Shown here piece after piece: positions 62,366 to 64,000 of a stretch of 64,000 nt of DNA. Within the stretch, counting starts at the first letter, position 1, and each line of letters starts with the position of its first letter. Origin of the DNA: Pusillimonas sp. UBA3987 (GTDB lineage: Bacteria > Pseudomonadota > Gammaproteobacteria > Burkholderiales > Burkholderiaceae_B); the NCBI GenBank assembly GCA_002384935.1, contig DGCD01000006.1:202798-266797 (forward strand). The letters are read 5' to 3'. The position numbers and the translations under genes were made by a program. The notes beneath the pieces were generated by a model. That model made no database searches and had not been told where the DNA came from. It saw nothing but the letters and a program-made list of their open reading frames with translations.

Positions 62366-64000
<1,635 letters not shown>

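Overview
The window looks like the chromosome of a betaproteobacterium, most likely Burkholderiales near Alcaligenaceae. The grounds are gene content and protein style: metX-metW, mreBCD-mrdA-rodA, ftsEX-mutY, gatCAB, TAXI and aromatic-degradation genes, a Lap-type adhesin, and moderately GC-rich codon use throughout. I see no insertion sequence, prophage, CRISPR array, tRNA or rRNA. Family assignments come from reading the sequence, not from database searches.

Layout. 1-2.9 kb: the tail of an SDR protein, then two small glycosyltransferases of the type found in arsenosugar clusters and an MTAP-like phosphorylase. 2.9-5.6 kb (minus): a lipoprotein TAXI substrate-binding protein directly behind a GltS-type symporter gene that carries a frameshift. 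5.7-12.6 kb: ppc, an MFS exporter and an S8 serine-protease autotransporter. 12.7-19.6 kb: a LysR regulator divergent from an intradiol dioxygenase that heads the lower meta-cleavage genes (hydratase, 4-oxalocrotonate decarboxylase, acetaldehyde dehydrogenase, aldolase), followed by a periplasmic binding protein. 19.8-27.2 kb: a tandem-PAS diguanylate cyclase, an MFS transporter, a salicylaldehyde-dehydrogenase-like enzyme, an OmpA-type lipoprotein and a pair of amino-acid ABC permeases without partners.

27.3-39.8 kb is core: ftsE-ftsX-mutY, the elongasome cluster mreB-mreC-mreD-mrdA-rodA, gatCAB and pyrE. 40-53 kb: DoxX, a DODA-type dioxygenase, a Cache-HAMP-GGDEF cyclase, a PACE efflux protein, xthA, then metX-metW-ampG behind what reads as a SAM-II riboswitch, a one-domain LuxR regulator, a lipoprotein, gshA and acnA. 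53-64 kb is a complete Lap-type biofilm adhesin locus apart from the adhesin N-terminus: TolC-like protein, a small acidic protein, LapB-like ABC exporter, LapC-like adaptor and a LuxR-type regulator on the plus strand; convergently on the minus strand a giant RTX adhesin (running off the window), LapG and LapD.

How it fits together. The Lap locus is read out by c-di-GMP (LapD holds LapG, LapG releases the adhesin), and two GGDEF proteins elsewhere in the window could supply the signal. The catabolic operon makes chemical sense if the dioxygenase cleaves pyrogallol to 2-hydroxymuconate, which would feed straight into the downstream enzymes. The most unusual items are this operon logic, the TAXI/GltS pairing, and a multi-hairpin leader with mutually exclusive stems upstream of the type I secretion operon.
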